A DNA stretch of 64,000 nucleotides from an uncultured Clostridium sp. Its GTDB lineage: Bacteria > Bacillota > Clostridia > TANB77 > CAG-508. Of the stretch, positions 63,104-64,000 are shown one piece after another. The translations under genes and the position numbers were made by a program. Positions within the stretch are counted from its first letter, which is position 1. Every line of letters begins with the position of its first letter. The stretch covers positions 60,415-124,414 of the forward strand of contig CATZPY010000002.1 in assembly GCA_958422985.1 (NCBI GenBank). The letters run 5' to 3'. The notes under the pieces were generated by a model. That model searched no databases and had not been told where the DNA came from. It worked only from the letters and a program-made list of their open reading frames with translations.

Positions 63104-64000
63104 TTAATTTACATTATTTTGCAAATTGTAAATTTGGTTGTATAATTTACAACTTTGTAAAAGTTCAGCATGTGTACCAATATCTTCAATTTTTCCATTG
63201 TTAAAAACAAGTATTTTTGTACAATTTTGTACTGTGGAAGTTTTTTGAGAAGATATAAATGTAGTAATATTATTTTGTTTAGCAAAAATAAAAATATTTT
63301 TTAATATTTGTGATTCTGTATATAAATCTAAAGAACTTGTAACATCATCTAAAAGTAATACTTTCGGACAACCAATAAAAGCTCTTGACATATTTATACG
63401 TTGTTTTTGACCACCAGATAAATTGCTTGCATTATTGTGCACAATAAAATCTAAAGACTTTTCTTTAACGAAATTTATAGAGTTAGATAATTCTAAACTT
63501 TTAAGAATTTCTTCTTTTGTAGTATTTCTACCTAAAGAAATATTTTCTAAAATGGTATTTGTGATAAAATCGGGGTTTTGAACAATATAAGTTATATTTG
63601 ACCTTAAAAAATTAATATTATAATCATTGATATTTTTTCCATATAATTGTAAATTCCCAGAAGATGCAGTTAAGCTATTATTTAATAATTTTAAAAATGT
63701 ACTTTTACCAGAGCCAGTCATTCCTATAATTCCAATAATTTCACCAGGAAGAACAGTTAAAGATATATCGCTTAAATTATTAGAAGAGATGTAGGAAAAG
63801 CTAATATTTTTTAGATTATATACATAATTGCTAGGATTAAATTTGGTAACATTCCCAAAGTGCATTTTAGACTTTAACTGCAATAATTCTACAATACGTT
63901 TTCCAGAAGTAAAACACTTTGTATATATTGTAACTAAATTAGAAAGAATAGTAACAGATAACAACATTTCGGAAATGTAATTTATTATAGCAATAATTTC
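63104..64000 (-). CDS. ABC exporter half, degenerate-site subunit (5' end outside the window)
   Basis: The frame stays open through the window edge, so the gene is cut; only the end of the membrane domain and the nucleotide-binding domain are seen. It has GMTGSGKST (Walker A), a proper LSGGQKQR signature, Walker B VLLLDDVTSSLD with Asp in place of the catalytic Glu, and SSQKTST with Gln in place of the H-loop His. These changes are the reverse of those in its partner, as in heterodimeric exporters of the TM287/288 and BmrCD kind. Confidence 0.88.
   Translation of the reverse strand, partial: EIIAIINYISEMLLSVTILSNLVTIYTKCFTSGKRIVELLQLKSKMHFGNVTKFNPSNYVYNLKNISFSYISSNNLSDISLTVLPGEIIGIIGMTGSGKSTFLKLLNNSLTASSGNLQLYGKNINDYNINFLRSNITYIVQNPDFITNTILENISLGRNTTKEEILKSLELSNSINFVKEKSLDFIVHNNASNLSGGQKQRINMSRAFIGCPKVLLLDDVTSSLDLYTESQILKNIFIFAKQNNITTFISSQKTSTVQNCTKILVFNNGKIEDIGTHAELLQSCKLYNQIYNLQNNVN

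Noticed and set aside
1..64000. CRISPR array, rRNA, tRNA or prophage
   Set aside because: No regularly spaced direct repeats, no conserved rRNA or tRNA sequences, and no run of phage structural genes were seen.

Overview
The window is a very AT-rich, gene-dense chromosomal segment of a Gram-positive, spore-forming, anaerobic member of the Clostridia. The evidence is spoVAC/spoVAD/spoVAE, a YtaF-type sporulation membrane protein, a GerS-like protein beside mazF, four-subunit pyruvate:ferredoxin oxidoreductase, a 2[4Fe-4S] ferredoxin, a WalRK-type system, a sortase, AddB, a T-box leader and an L20-type leader. TGA is used as stop (dusB), so the code is the standard bacterial one. I cannot name a species. 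I see no rRNA, tRNA, CRISPR array or intact transposon.

Layout. 0.1-7.7 kb: a compact plus-strand run of addB, pgeF, an S66 peptidase, a family 4 uracil-DNA glycosylase, a Nudix hydrolase and a GltD-like flavoprotein. 7.8-13.5 kb: leuS, an unknown HExxH protein, the L20-leader/infC-rpmI-rplT operon (infC apparently starts at AUA) and a small stand-alone RelA/SpoT-domain protein. 13.5-15.7 kb (minus): dodecin-spoVAC-spoVAD-spoVAE. 15.8-24.3 kb (plus): rsmB, an orphan pilin-like protein, a ROK kinase, walR-walK-lepB-holB-ricT, ferredoxin, then a probable IS3-type scar and a small winged-helix gene. 24.5-30 kb: one 1834-residue surface protein with two Cna-B-like domains, many propeller-like repeats and a MucBP-like module. 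30.1-33.3 kb (minus): the porCDAB operon. 33.5-36 kb: two unknown genes with near-identical promoters, one interrupted by an in-frame stop. 36-39 kb: minD-minE-rodA, MinE carrying a very long charged tail. 39-43 kb: dusB, a GerS-like protein, mazF, and two tandem HD-GYP proteins (minus). 43-52.7 kb: smc, ytaF (minus), a calcium-type P-ATPase, a SpoVD-like PBP (minus). 52.9-56.1 kb: rsmA, a class D-like sortase with a DUF951 gene, and an unknown two-winged-helix protein. 56.2-58.8 kb (minus): a serine T-box leader driving a DUF1653 gene and serS, then engB. 58.9-61.3 kb: two unknown coupled genes, lexA, two small unknown genes. 61.4-64 kb (minus): two halves of a heterodimeric ABC exporter, the upstream one running off the window.

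How genes work together. Several groups are ordinary operons: L20-controlled translation genes, WalRK signalling with adjacent secretion and replication genes, Min placement with RodA wall synthesis, POR with ferredoxin for anaerobic pyruvate oxidation, and SpoVA with dodecin, which suggests flavin storage linked to spores. The most unusual signals are a family of about six dispersed imperfect palindromes between genes, the non-canonical infC start, the MinE extension, the repeat architecture of the giant surface protein, the split gene at 34.5-36.0 kb, and several unknown small gene modules.
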